Source of the DNA: Chaetomium olivaceum
Lineage: Eukaryota > Ascomycota > Sordariomycetes > Sordariales > Chaetomiaceae
DNA length: 64,000 nt
Direction of reading: 5' to 3'
Assembly (NCBI GenBank): GCA_039881045.1
Contig: JAYWVB010000020.1
Location: 434,001 to 498,000 of the forward strand
Shown: piece after piece, positions 1 to 10,352 of the stretch
Position numbering within the stretch: the first letter of the stretch is position 1
Layout: each line of letters starts with the position of its first letter
Notes under the pieces: generated by a model
The model's database searches: none
What the model was told of the DNA's origin: nothing
What the model saw: the letters and a program-made list of their open reading frames with translations, nothing else
Made by a program: the position numbers and the translations under genes

Positions 1-1753
1 GCCATCAGCATGACCTTTGCTAGCTCGGCATGTCCGAGCTGCCCATACCAGAGCATCTCGAGGAAGGATTCCCACAGCATCCCAGAGTCCCGGTTCACAG
101 CATCCTGTACCGCTACCCCATCAATCAGCGCTTTCCATTCAATTTCCGTCGCCCTGGCATCCAGTGCTAATGCTGAGTGGATGATGCCCATTGCCGCCTG
201 AGAAATGCCGACATTGTAGGTGTCTCCAGGCTTGAGGCCAGCCGCAGTAATAATCACACCACTGTACTGAATGACGCGGTTGAGCAGCTGGTTCACCATG
301 ATGAGTGCAGTGCCCGTATCGAACGGAACATTTTGATGAAGATAACCATCGAGCGATTCTCTGAGAGTAACCAAGCCCGCAAGGGTGCAGGTCGCTTGTG
401 CGGCTCGGTCCGCGGCCGGATCCCGACGGAATGTGTCGAAGAGATGCCGCAGCAGTGATTCGCACACGTCCGATCGCTGTATTGTTGGTAAGGACCGTAT
501 GAACGCCCCCATCCAAGCCGCCAGAGCCGGTACTTGATTGTCCCCTTCAGCGACCATCATGTCTGGCATCAAGGACTTGTTCAGAAAGCGGCGGAATGCC
601 GGGCTCTTGAAGATCTCCTCGACGAGCTGGCTGGGGGTGACTTGGTCAAACGCAGCCCAGAACGCGCTTGGGGACTTTTCCATAAGCCCCCGCAGACCCT
701 TCAAGACCACAGCAAGGGCTTCGTCGGAATCAGTGGCTAGGTGCTCCAAGGCGAGAAAGTAGACGCTCGGCGACACCTCCATCGCTCTGAGAGAGTTGAT
801 GATTTGCTTCTCGCTCAAAGCCCGGAGGATGAGTGAAAACCCATGCCAAAACCTGCAGACCCTGTCCGGCGTCGGCATTCCTCTGGAGAGAGACACCCGC
901 AGAACCGCGCTGCAAATGAGGGCAGATGGCCCAGTCCCACTCCTGGTCCGTGAGGGACCCAGGCGCCCGTTTTTCCCAAGCACACTCGGCAAACTTTTGT
1001 TTATAAGGGGTAGACGGCTCATCGAAGAGAAAGTGGGTCATGGTGGGTATGAGACCTCCTTGCATCCGCAGTGGCCGTTTTTGTTGCGTGTTTTCGAAGA
1101 CGTAGGTGAAGTCTTCTTTATTCCCAGGGCCGGCGAGATATTCGGTACTGCAGAGGGCTTCGAAAAGAGCAATGACAGCCGACATGTCATGCTCAACTAG
1201 CTTAGCCGTCGTCATTGGGCCCTTCGCCTCGAGGATTGCTCTCGCGCTCTGGAGGCCCTTGTCGATACGGAGTTGGTCGAACTCGCCGAGCTTGATCCGC
1301 ATGTAATCAATCATCTCTGGTGCGAGATGCCTACAGACCAAAACGGGAGACATTAGTCCTAGTTACAGCCACGGTACGGAGGAAGGGGTGCGCTTACAGG
1401 CCGCTGAGGTATGGCCGACGGTTTCGGTGCCAGTTCCTCACGCACGAATCGCACCGCGTGAGACAGCCGTCGACAGCCTGTGTCCAATTGTCCAGCCACT
1501 CGCCAGCAACCTCCCTACCGAGGCCCATTAGAATGCTAAGATCATATGCATTCTGAAACCTGCTCTCGTATTCTTTGATCCGGCCTTGCTTTTCTTCGGC
1601 CGAGAGTCCGCCTTCGTCGGGAACACTGGGCTCGTCGTAGTTCGCAAAATCTTCTTCGTCGATCTTGGGGCAGCATAGATGCGCATCTGGTGGACGGTCC
1701 TCAAACTCACGATGCCACGCAAGAGCAGCCTGCAGAAGGGCATTCGACTCCAT
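1..1753 (-). CDS. SEN1-like RNA/DNA helicase, N-terminal part (gene runs off left edge)
   Basis: The visible part matches the fungal SEN1 N-terminal region, which in the family precedes a superfamily-1 helicase acting in transcription termination and R-loop removal; the helicase core itself lies outside the window. Exon 1 is 1398..1753, starting at the ATG ending at 1753 and encoding an aromatic/acidic opening with HLCCPK and CDSCVRNWH motifs. Intron 1331..1397 (67 nt) has a GTAAGC donor and CTGTAG acceptor. Exon 2 runs from 1330 to the left edge as alpha-helical repeat-like sequence (for example YFLALEHL and AFWAAFDQVTP). The frame changes once near 913-925: upstream reading ends around DWAI and the downstream reading resumes with AVLRVSLSRG. 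One extra base in the GGG at 920-922 would explain it, or a poor 49-nt intron. Assignment is from recalled family sequence; SEN1 itself is essential, so a real break would suggest a paralogue. Confidence 0.7.
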
Positions 1754-2604
1754 GGCGGCTACGAGTGAAGAACGGATTCGGCCGGTCGTTTCGAGTGGGG
1801 TTGAGCGAGGATTGCGAGATCAAAAAACCGGTAAAAAAACCGGACCTCGTTCCACGGCCTAGCGTAATCCTACTTAGGTCTCGATATTCGAAAACCTTGT
1901 GGAATGGGCCAAGGACTGGCAGAATCGTCGGGAAACGGAGACGGGAGGAATGGGGCCGCCTGGGGGACGACCATCCGACGTGAAAGAGCGCGGCCAACAC
2001 ACAAAAGAGGAAGGCACAGGGCTACTCATTGATGCCGAGTTTTCTTGTAAAAAAACGCCCACCAACAAGATGTTTTTATGTGTTGGTGTGGCTCAGCAAA
2101 GAGCACGTTGCTTGGGGGTTTTAAGGTGGGCAGATGCACCTTTAGGTTGGTCGGCAGGCAATCGCGAAGATGGCAAAGTGGTTGCACGCCAATGCAACGC
2201 GTTGATTCTTTGTGGGGCAAGCAGGTGGGGCGGTTGGCGGCAATTCAAACCCCTGCTGTTTCGCTTGGCATCATAAACTCGAGCGCAACCATTGTCGCCA
2301 TTGTCAATTCATCGAAATTCTAGCTTCACTCTTGAGAATCGGGCAACCGCATAAACTGGTCAAGCATGACACTCGCCTAAGATGTCGGAATTTGACTGAG
2401 CCAGATGCCCTGTCATAACTCAATTGGGATATACTGCTAAATACTGCTAGTTGACCCCGAGCTCTCAGCAATCACGAGTCCTCCTCTGCCCTGCAAATCA
2501 TCCCCCCCAAGTCAAACTAGCAAAGAAATAGAGTCAAATCTCATCCGCCTCTTCATTCCATGGTATCTACCTTGAGGCAAGATGTTGCACCATAAATGGA
2601 TTTT
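1754..2604. other. Intergenic, upstream of SEN1-like gene and downstream of glycosylase
   Basis: No convincing gene. It holds the SEN1-like promoter and the glycosylase 3' flank. An 8-bp perfect inverted repeat (CACCAACA at 2060-2067, TGTTGGTG at 2081-2088) lies beside A- and T-rich tracts, and a C7 run occurs near 2502. Confidence 0.6.
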
Positions 2605-4474
2605 TTACTCTTCCTCTCCGGTCCCTGCATCCTCAGTTTCCGAATCTTCCGACTCGGAGCTCGTTTCCTCCTTCACTTTCTTCGGGTTCATCACCTTCTT
2701 TGCGTTCTTCGGCTTGGATCCAGCTTCATCTTTGCTTCGGACCAACAAGTGCTCGAGTGGGCAGTCTGGCGCCTCGTTCCAATCCTTGGTGCCTGGTTTA
2801 GTCGCCTTCCTGCACTTGAAACACAGCTGGCCATGGCGAATGAACAACTGGTGTAGTGCATATTTGAGATGATCAGGCACCATGAAGTCCGCGTGTCGGA
2901 AGCAGTTGTCGGGATCGGCCTTATCAGGGACCCAGCCCAGCCAGCGGCAGAACTTGTGGACATGTGTGTCCACGGCAAAACAGGGCTTCTGCAAGCAGAA
3001 CAATGCGACGCAGGCGGCTGTTTTAATTCCAATGCCTGGGTAACTCAGGAACTTAGCCATAGCCTCGTCCTTGCTCATGGCACGCATATGATCGAGCGAG
3101 AGAAGGTCAGGTGCGGTCTTCTTTGCCTCGGCCACTGCTTGGGTTTGGTCTGCTTCCGTCTCGGGGCGTTGCGCATTAGCCCGCTGGACATTCTCCTCAT
3201 GAACCATGTCGAGGATCCGCTTGATATGTTGGCTTTTATTGGGCCCATTGCCAGCCACCCTGATGACCTGTGCAAGCTCGGCGTGCGTAGACAGCCTGAC
3301 TTTGTCCCAGTTGATACTTCCAGCGCCAGTGCCCATTTGACCGCAACCATAATGCGCGACCAGGTTCTTGATGGCTGCGTCTGCGAGCGCCATGAGCGTG
3401 TTCCCGCTGATCAAGGTTCTCAGCAGTGCATCAAGGACACAAGGAACCTCACCACAGCCGGCAACTTCGAGAGAAGCCAGGGGCATTTTCTTGGGCTGCG
3501 TCACCTTGCCATGCATCTTTGTCAAAATCCGATGCACTTCCTCGCAAACGTCAGGTGTAGGGACCCGGCGGTACGGATAGGGTGAGAACCCCGGTGTCAA
3601 CCCATATGGGTTGTCTTTGCCTCGTTTGACAATGCACCTGAAGTTGGGATCCAGAAGTTGGCTGGCGTCGATGACAATCTTGGCTGAATCAGACTTGGTA
3701 ACAACGTTGTCCTTGATTGTGATGCCTTTGATGATCAAAACCTTTGGCGTGGGCTCGTCCAGGGTCTCTTTCTTCTCAACCTTCATCACCGCAAGTTCCG
3801 ACGCTTCCTTGTTAGCAACCGGTATCGTCCGCGTTATCGGCCGCCACGGCAGTCCGCACACGTTTGTTCGGTCGGTCACGTTCCTGCTTGATGAAGGCAT
3901 TGTCGAGCTCCTCCAATTTCATGATAGGTCCCTCCACCTTCTCCTTCTTGACCTGAGCCTTAGTAACTCGAAGAGACAGACGGGTTTGCCTAGTCGGCCT
4001 AGGAACCTCCTCTTCAGTGCCGGGTCCAAGCTGGGAGGTCGCCACAGCACCATTCTTTTGAGCGGCAACTTTTGGATCAGAAACCTCATCAACAAGCTCT
4101 GACTCCGACGATGTGACTTCAGCGCTCTCAAGACCTGAAGCATCTGTCCCAGTAACTGTGACACCCATTCCATGAGGCAAAGCCCATCCACCCTTGAGTG
4201 GCTGCGTCTGCTTCTTCATACCACGCTTGCGCTTTGTGCTAGCTCTGGCGGTTTTGCCAGAGGATTTCGAGTTGGTCATCATCCTTGGGCCGGCAGGACT
4301 CTCTTGTGCTTGTGCCGCCTCGACCTGTCTGTCTGAGACGCCACCCGCGTCGCTGACTGCGGCGACGGCAGCATCAGCAGCGGCAGCAGCACCAATCGCG
4401 GCAGCAGTGACACCAACAGTACCAGCAGCGCCGGCAGCAGCTGCGGCGAGCTTCGTGGCTGCACGTGTCCGCAT
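2605..4474 (-). CDS. HhH-GPD family base-excision DNA glycosylase
   Basis: Predicted nuclear DNA glycosylase of the endonuclease III/HhH-GPD superfamily, about 605-620 aa. I start at the ATG ending at 4474 (MRTRAATK); an in-frame ATG lies 14 codons upstream. The first ~210 residues are Ala-rich, then Lys/Arg-rich and acidic, probably disordered. The catalytic part is in the second half: the hairpin PGIGIKTAA (about residue 460) carries the lysine expected of bifunctional glycosylase/AP lyases, followed by the catalytic aspartate in AVDTHV and by RWLGWVP, a run also recalled from plant DEMETER/ROS1 proteins. The usual four-Cys iron-sulphur loop looks reduced to CFKC plus one later Cys. The tail is acidic and serine-rich. 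A frame change near 3808-3860 can be either an intron 3808..3859 (weak GTGCGG donor, acceptor only four bases past the branch A) or one extra base at 3819-3820. It is head to head with RID. Confidence 0.8.
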
Positions 4475-5452
4475 TGTCGGCTGTAAGTGAAGCCACGAAT
4501 GGGGCGAGGGTCTCAAATGAGTTGGTCACTTAGCGGAGGTTAGCATGATTCAAGCCTGGTTCTCAGAGACTAGAACGGATAGGTGAGCGATGGATACAGG
4601 TATGCAGTGATCAGACCTGCTCAACAAACGCCAGCGCTCAGAGCACCCATCAAGCTGGGTAGTCTTCCGAGTCACTGCGCAGTGATAAAAGAAAAACAAG
4701 AAAAAGGAATTGGTGGTAGAAAGGGTTTGAGCTGTCGCCAGAGAGGGAACAAGGTGATTCATGTAACGTGATAGACTCATACCCGTTGATGTTGCTTGAA
4801 GTAGTTGGCCGCTTCTCAAGGACCCTTCGAATGAGCGACCGATGTAGACTCTGAAGTTTATCGGAACGGGTCGGTGATGGAAATGTCAGGTGTTGCTAAA
4901 GAGCGTGCTACAACTAGATCAGTGATAAATCCGCTTGATGGCAGTAGGAAGCTTGAAAGAACTGACTCTGAGTGCCTCGATGGAGCTACAACGGGCGTGC
5001 TGTTGCACTCGTTACGGTGTTCCAGGGAGAACTCGGTCTCCTCCTAAGGCCTGGTGGGTGAGTGTGGAGAGGTCGGGGAAAAAGTGAACCACAGCAAAAT
5101 AAAGGTCTAAATTAAGGGCCTCGTCTGAAGTGAGGGCTTGTAGAACTGAAACAAGGCTGGCTAAGCAGGGAAGAATGAAGGGAATGAAGCCAAAGTCGGG
5201 GGGTAAAAGCACATGAGCTACTCCCAAGGAAGGCACGACCAAGATAGACATGCCTACACGTTCACAGCATTGGCGATCACCTGTTTTGCCTTTGAACCTG
5301 ACACATCCTTAGGTAGGTAGTTATCAGCGAAACACATATGGGCAGTTTACTGGGCTACCTTACTGCTACATAGGTACCCAAATGATTATGTCTTGCTCAT
5401 CAAGACTGAGCTGATTGTTGTAGCGGCATTGTGTTCGGACGGCATGTCGGTC

Positions 5453-5475
5453 GGTCACGTGGTCACGTGGTCACC
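5453..5475. promoter_or_regulatory. Tandem GGTCAC(GT) array with two CACGTG E-boxes
   Basis: The octamer GGTCACGT is directly repeated, followed by GGTCACC, so two perfect CACGTG palindromes sit eight bases apart. CACGTG is the core site of bHLH and bZIP regulators. It lies 1.0 kb upstream of the glycosylase start and 1.75 kb upstream of RID, so it could serve either gene. Function is inferred only from motif and position. Confidence 0.4.
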
Positions 5476-6263
5476 AGAGGGACAAGACCGTTCCCTCGAT
5501 CTCCCTTGCTGGCACTGCCCTCTCTAAAATCACACATACACGAAGACGAGACCCGTCACATATGTAGACCCAACAAAAACGAAATAAGGACACGAGTTAT
5601 ATTCAAATAGCTGAGCTCCATAATGTGTTGTATTTCAGCTAAGTGATATGGGGAAGCACATGTGATTACCTCGGTTGGCAACCAGGCACAAAACCTTAAT
5701 TCAGGACATTCAGCACACAGGTTAGCCTGTGTTGGATCTGTGACAAAGTCTGATGGCAAGAGGGAAAGAATCTAGACAGAAACCACAAAGGTTAGCCCAG
5801 ATCCCGAAACCATATGCTTCTTGAAAAGTCCATAGGGTATGGAAAAACATCAGAATAATTCTTCTCCTCACAGACAAGTCTCAGCAGTCAAGGTTTTGTC
5901 GAATTTAAAAGTCATCATTAAATCAAGGAATATAATAGAAGCGGAAATGTTCTCACCTGTTCAATGAAACCTGTGGCCAGTGTGCTACCAAACAAGGAGG
6001 TAGCTGGCTGGATGTTGAGGAAAACGAAGAGAAAAAATAATCGTGATGGAGAAAAGCTATTGGTGGATGTGGATCCCACTGGAGTTCACTTCCACGTCCA
6101 GTTCAATGCAATCGCTCGGAACGGAGCAAGCTTCTCCGGGGTTGGGATGGAGTGGTCGGGCGACAACCCGAACCCTTGTTGTCGTTACAACCAATCTTTG
6201 TTTGTGCAGAACTACCCCTGAATCCCCTTTTTCACCGACCACATCACTCCTTAGTTGCTTGCT

Positions 6264-6299
6264 CAATAAAACACAATTATCTAACAATGTGTTTTATTG
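6264..6299. repeat. Perfect 12-bp inverted repeat (hairpin) upstream of RID
   Basis: CAATAAAACACA at 6264-6275 is followed 12 bases later by its exact reverse complement at 6288-6299. It may be a MITE end, an RNA hairpin in the RID leader, or chance in AT-rich DNA. Confidence 0.6.
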
Positions 6300-7224
6300 T
6301 TCTTTCGATTTGTTATTCTTAATAGCCAGTGATCTCTTTTATCTGCAAAACGCTGCGCTATCGCAATCCAATGCCGCCTCTCGACGGTGTTTGACTGGTT
6401 CTTTGACCCGCGGTGGATTATCACAGGCGTCGATGAGCCTTTTCAATTAGATTCTTCACGTTATTACTGTCTTTTGAGTGTACATAGTTATTGACCACTG
6501 ATGTGTCTCTTTTTACACCTTTTATCACTGGACTCATTGTGATAACATCACAGAAGCTTGGGTAATTGAGCTTCTCAATGCTCTCATCATAAATATGGCC
6601 GAGTAAAGATGGTCAAGCGATTGAGGCTGGATAATAACACGCCTAGTTCGCCTTTTAATGGCAAAACCATGGTTAGACCAATCTCACTGCTTCTTGTGTT
6701 TTCCGCTTCTGTGCTCTTGCCCAAATATGACGCTTGCTTGGCCGGGTGCTTCTATACTTGCGGTTTCTCTCACCCGGGCCAGTCTGTATTCTTGCGCAGT
6801 CAACTAACTCTTAAATCTCACACAGCTATCATTAATCTTTGGTCTTGAAGTAATATTTTCTTCAAAGGAAGTTTTCACAAAAGAGCCCCATTATCCAAAA
6901 CTCTCCAACCACCCCAGCCTCTCCCCAGACAATTCGCCGCAGCTGCCTTCTCATCCTTTTTTTTTTTACCTGGGTGACTTCTTCTGACCTTTTACATAAC
7001 ATTTGGCATTTTGTTGCCATATTTCTTCACCTCTCGGTTATTGTTAGGTTTAGAGTCATTTAGCTCTTTTCTTCCTCAACCCACATACGACCTGACCTCT
7101 ACGGTGCGATAATCAGTGCGAGCGTGTTCAGAAGGCTTAAGTAACACAAGAATATGGGTATGGGATCGCCCTTCTCCGCTAGCCTGGCTACAATTTCTGA
7201 CTCAATCCAGCTCCTTACCCAAGA

Positions 7225-9486
7225 ATGACTCGCGATAATCAGTGCGCTGTGCTGGGAGCCCGATACAACCCACTTGTCATTGACGATGATGACAACTTAA
7301 GAGACAATGCCCGCCGAACTCGACGAATTGAGGAAGAGACCCAAACTGGTCGGCAACTTGCCGAATGGGTAGCATCCCACGCCCGCCAGACAAGCAGCAA
7401 CAGATCTGGGAGCGGCGGCCCGTCCGGAGATGACTACGGAGAGCTCCGAATTGAAGAGGCCTTGGAGGAAGGCGTCGCAGAATTTGTGGACTTAACTGCC
7501 GACGACCCCCCAATTTACAAAAGACCTGCAACAACACCGAGGCGGGGTGCACCCGAGATCACCAGCTACGATCTTCCGAATGGTACCAGAATCCGACCAG
7601 GGATGACGGTCGAGCTTAGAAACCCCATAGGAGCGTTCGAAATCCGGTTTTTAAGAATTACCAGCATCGTCAAGCCTGGGTTGGGGCCCGAAACAGTGGT
7701 ACGGGGATTGGGTTTTACGCGAACTCGGCAGCTAGATGGGATGTTACTCCCCAAGCTCAATGAGGTGGCAATGGTGGCCGAGCTTCGCGGTTCTAGCGGA
7801 GGACAGTGGAAGGAAGAGGCCATGCTAGAAGTGGAATCGACGAACATCCGACGCGCAAGAGTCCTCCGAATTACAAGTGCGCCGTTTCCCGAGCATCGGT
7901 TCAGCGACGCCGAATACATCAGCAAAGGAAGAAGATGGGTGGAGCAAAACTCGGTCCTGGTCTGCAGATACCGGTACAACATCCACTATCACGACGGCAG
8001 CGATAAGCCGCATGAATGGGCCCTTCTAAGAATTTTCGAGGAAGACGCGGACCGGGACTTCAGGATGTCGAATGAAAATAACCTGAACCGATGGCGTGGC
8101 GGGAAAGTACCAGGAGGCTCATACACCTTGGGTGGGTCTCGACATCCTGTATTGGACCTGGAATCAGGCTCACCAGGTCACGTCCGGACTGCAAACCTTT
8201 CCTCCGGGCAACGCTATACGGCGGGTGACGTCTTCTCTGGTGCAGGGGGTGCCTCAAGAGGTATCGAGCGCGCGAGTGTTCAACTGCTCTTTGCAGTAGA
8301 CAACTGGGCGCCTGCTGTCGAGTCACTGAGGAAGAACTTTCGTCAGAGCCGGATCTACGATATGGATGTAATGGATTTCATCACCTCAGACGAAACCCAG
8401 TGCCGAGTCGATATTCTACATTTGTCGCCGCCATGTCAATTCTGGTCGCCGGCACATACAGTGGCGGGAAAAAACGATGAACACAACATTGCCGTCCTTT
8501 TCTCATGTACGCACCTTGTGGAGAACCATAAGCCTAGGTTGTTCACGGTGGAGCAAACATTCGGGATCCTGAGTCCCAAGTTTAAGGAATTCTTTCACAC
8601 CTTTCTCTACGGCTTCACCAAGCTGGGGTATTCGGTACGATGGAAAATCGTGCCACTCTCCAGCTACGGCGTGCCGCAGTTGCGTAGGCGACTGGTCATG
8701 ATCGGGTCAGCCCCCGGAGAAAGGCTTCCTCCTTTCCCACCACCGACTCATAATAAGGACGGCACTTGTGGTCTCAAACCCTGGGCTACCCCGAAGTCGG
8801 TCCTGTCGTCAATATCCCCATACCTCACCCACAAATTACACGAGCCGCACCTCAGCAAGAGGTTTGACCCACCAAAAATACCTTGGGATCCTACAAAGCT
8901 CGCAAAAACCATAACCACAAACGGTGGTCAAAACTACCACTGGGGTGGTGAACGGGATTTCACCCTCCTTGAGTATGCGGTGCTTCAGGGATTTCCAGCG
9001 TGGCACAAATTCGAAGGGACGTACATAAAAAAGCAAATCGGCAACGCCTTTGCCCCTTCAGTTGTCAAAGTCCTGTACGACCACCTTGTCGACTGGCTTC
9101 TAGTTCAAGACGGGTTCGACCCTTCCGCGCGACGCAGTCTCCGTGCTGGGGTTCCCAGCCATGTTTCCCCTAAAAAGTATGTTTGTCTCGACGATATCAA
9201 CAACGCGCATAACGCCACCAACATCACAAATACCGCCAACAACCCCTCCATTCACAGACTAAGCGAAGTCGTCCGCCAGTTGAACCAAGCAGCAAAGAAT
9301 GAGAGCAGGGACCTCGACATGATGGATTTGGACGAGCTCTCGGACACGGAGACGTTGCGCGGCGAGGAGGAGGGCAGCCAGGACGCTGCAGTGGATGTCA
9401 ATATGGAGAGAGTTGATATCGTTGATTTGACGATGGAGGGATGGGGCCGGGGAACAGCAGTTGACCCGTGTGTGCTATCGGACTGA
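7225..9486 (+). CDS. rid: RID/Masc1-type cytosine-C5 DNA methyltransferase
   Basis: Single-exon protein of 753 aa, the putative de novo cytosine methyltransferase required for RIP (RID in Neurospora) or methylation induced premeiotically (Masc1 in Ascobolus). Residues about 120-285 look like the BAH-like module. Catalytic motifs follow in order: AdoMet-binding DVFSGAGGASRG (about 330-340), catalytic SPPCQFWSP with Cys near residue 404, VEQTFGI near 442, PQLRRRL near 482 and QIGNAFAPS near 602. The EQT triad replaces the ENV of ordinary C5 methyltransferases and is diagnostic of the RID/Masc1 clade as I recall it. The C-terminal ~110 residues are Asn- and acid-rich. The frame is intact with all motifs present, so the protein is likely functional. 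The nearest upstream gene, divergent, is a DNA glycosylase. Confidence 0.93.
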   Translation: MTRDNQCAVLGARYNPLVIDDDDNLRDNARRTRRIEEETQTGRQLAEWVASHARQTSSNRSGSGGPSGDDYGELRIEEALEEGVAEFVDLTADDPPIYKRPATTPRRGAPEITSYDLPNGTRIRPGMTVELRNPIGAFEIRFLRITSIVKPGLGPETVVRGLGFTRTRQLDGMLLPKLNEVAMVAELRGSSGGQWKEEAMLEVESTNIRRARVLRITSAPFPEHRFSDAEYISKGRRWVEQNSVLVCRYRYNIHYHDGSDKPHEWALLRIFEEDADRDFRMSNENNLNRWRGGKVPGGSYTLGGSRHPVLDLESGSPGHVRTANLSSGQRYTAGDVFSGAGGASRGIERASVQLLFAVDNWAPAVESLRKNFRQSRIYDMDVMDFITSDETQCRVDILHLSPPCQFWSPAHTVAGKNDEHNIAVLFSCTHLVENHKPRLFTVEQTFGILSPKFKEFFHTFLYGFTKLGYSVRWKIVPLSSYGVPQLRRRLVMIGSAPGERLPPFPPPTHNKDGTCGLKPWATPKSVLSSISPYLTHKLHEPHLSKRFDPPKIPWDPTKLAKTITTNGGQNYHWGGERDFTLLEYAVLQGFPAWHKFEGTYIKKQIGNAFAPSVVKVLYDHLVDWLLVQDGFDPSARRSLRAGVPSHVSPKKYVCLDDINNAHNATNITNTANNPSIHRLSEVVRQLNQAAKNESRDLDMMDLDELSDTETLRGEEEGSQDAAVDVNMERVDIVDLTMEGWGRGTAVDPCVLSD

Positions 9487-10321
9487 GTGTGAGAGGAATA
9501 TGGCAGAGGTGGTGATGGTGGTGGTTTCCCCGCGGGCCAGGGGGCTCTGGAGAAGAGTTCCGGTGTCGACAAGAGTGCGGCTGTCGATCAGCGCTTAGTA
9601 GGGGCAGAGGGTTGTGGCTAGGAATATATCAGCAGGTCTTGTGCAGACTGTGGAGGACGCTGTGACGATGTATTACCCTTGATGCTATGCTGGGCATGGG
9701 GACGGGGTAGGGACTTCTATATCAGGACTCTGGAACTCCTGTACCGATTCTTTGCGTCCTCTCTACCATAGACTCCCAATGCTGATAAGAGAGTTGATCG
9801 TGGATACGAGGGAAAAGCTTGAAGGACTCGACCGGCAGCTTTGTGTGAATCTAACGGGGATGAAACGTTAATGGGCGCAAGGGCGACCATCACTGGTCCT
9901 TGCCGACGGAGAGCACATCGCGCTGTCTGATGTTACCTTGCTTGTCACTTTTCCAGATACAACTTGCCATTGCCAATAAACAGTCTATGTAACGCACGAC
10001 TTGAAAGTAATTATCTTTCCAACAGAGACACCATATCTCTCTCGTTGGACCAACTTAATCTATCAACTTTCAAATCAAGTGGTATCCTAGCACGCCTGGT
10101 AACTCCATTGAGTCGCCAAAACACCTACACGGCTGGCCGCTGCAAACGCTATTACCAGCTACCTTATTCTGCCAAAAGCAAACCCAAGTGGTTGAGCGGC
10201 AGCCAAGAGTACTAAGCATGATACCAACCGATATAAGCCGCAACGCCGTACATGCCGATCCCAGATATACACATCGCAGAAAGCAGGGGAAAACGGTTTC
10301 TAGATGCGGTTGAAACGAACC
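9487..10321. other. Convergent intergenic region, RID and EAF 3' flanks
   Basis: Both neighbours end here. I see no gene, repeat or structural RNA; the short frames have no recognisable protein character. Confidence 0.6.
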
Positions 10322-10352
10322 TCACTCCTCCTCGCTCACTGAGCTATCGCTT

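Larger units (their letters stand above)
4475..7224. other. 2.75-kb AT-rich divergent intergenic region between glycosylase and RID
   Basis: This gap separates the 5' ends of the two DNA-modification genes and should contain both promoters and leaders. No open frame in it looks like a protein. It is visibly more AT-rich than its surroundings from about 5,300 to 7,200. It contains a tandem E-box site at 5453-5475, a 12-bp perfect hairpin at 6264-6299, a smaller inverted repeat at 6522-6545 (TTATCAC/GTGATAA) and a T-tract near 6958. Relics of RIP-mutated repeats are possible but I cannot show it by eye. Confidence 0.6.

Noticed and set aside
139..516. 125-codon minus-strand frame at the left edge
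   Set aside because: Out-of-frame shadow of the SEN1-like exon, whose true frame stays open to position 1.
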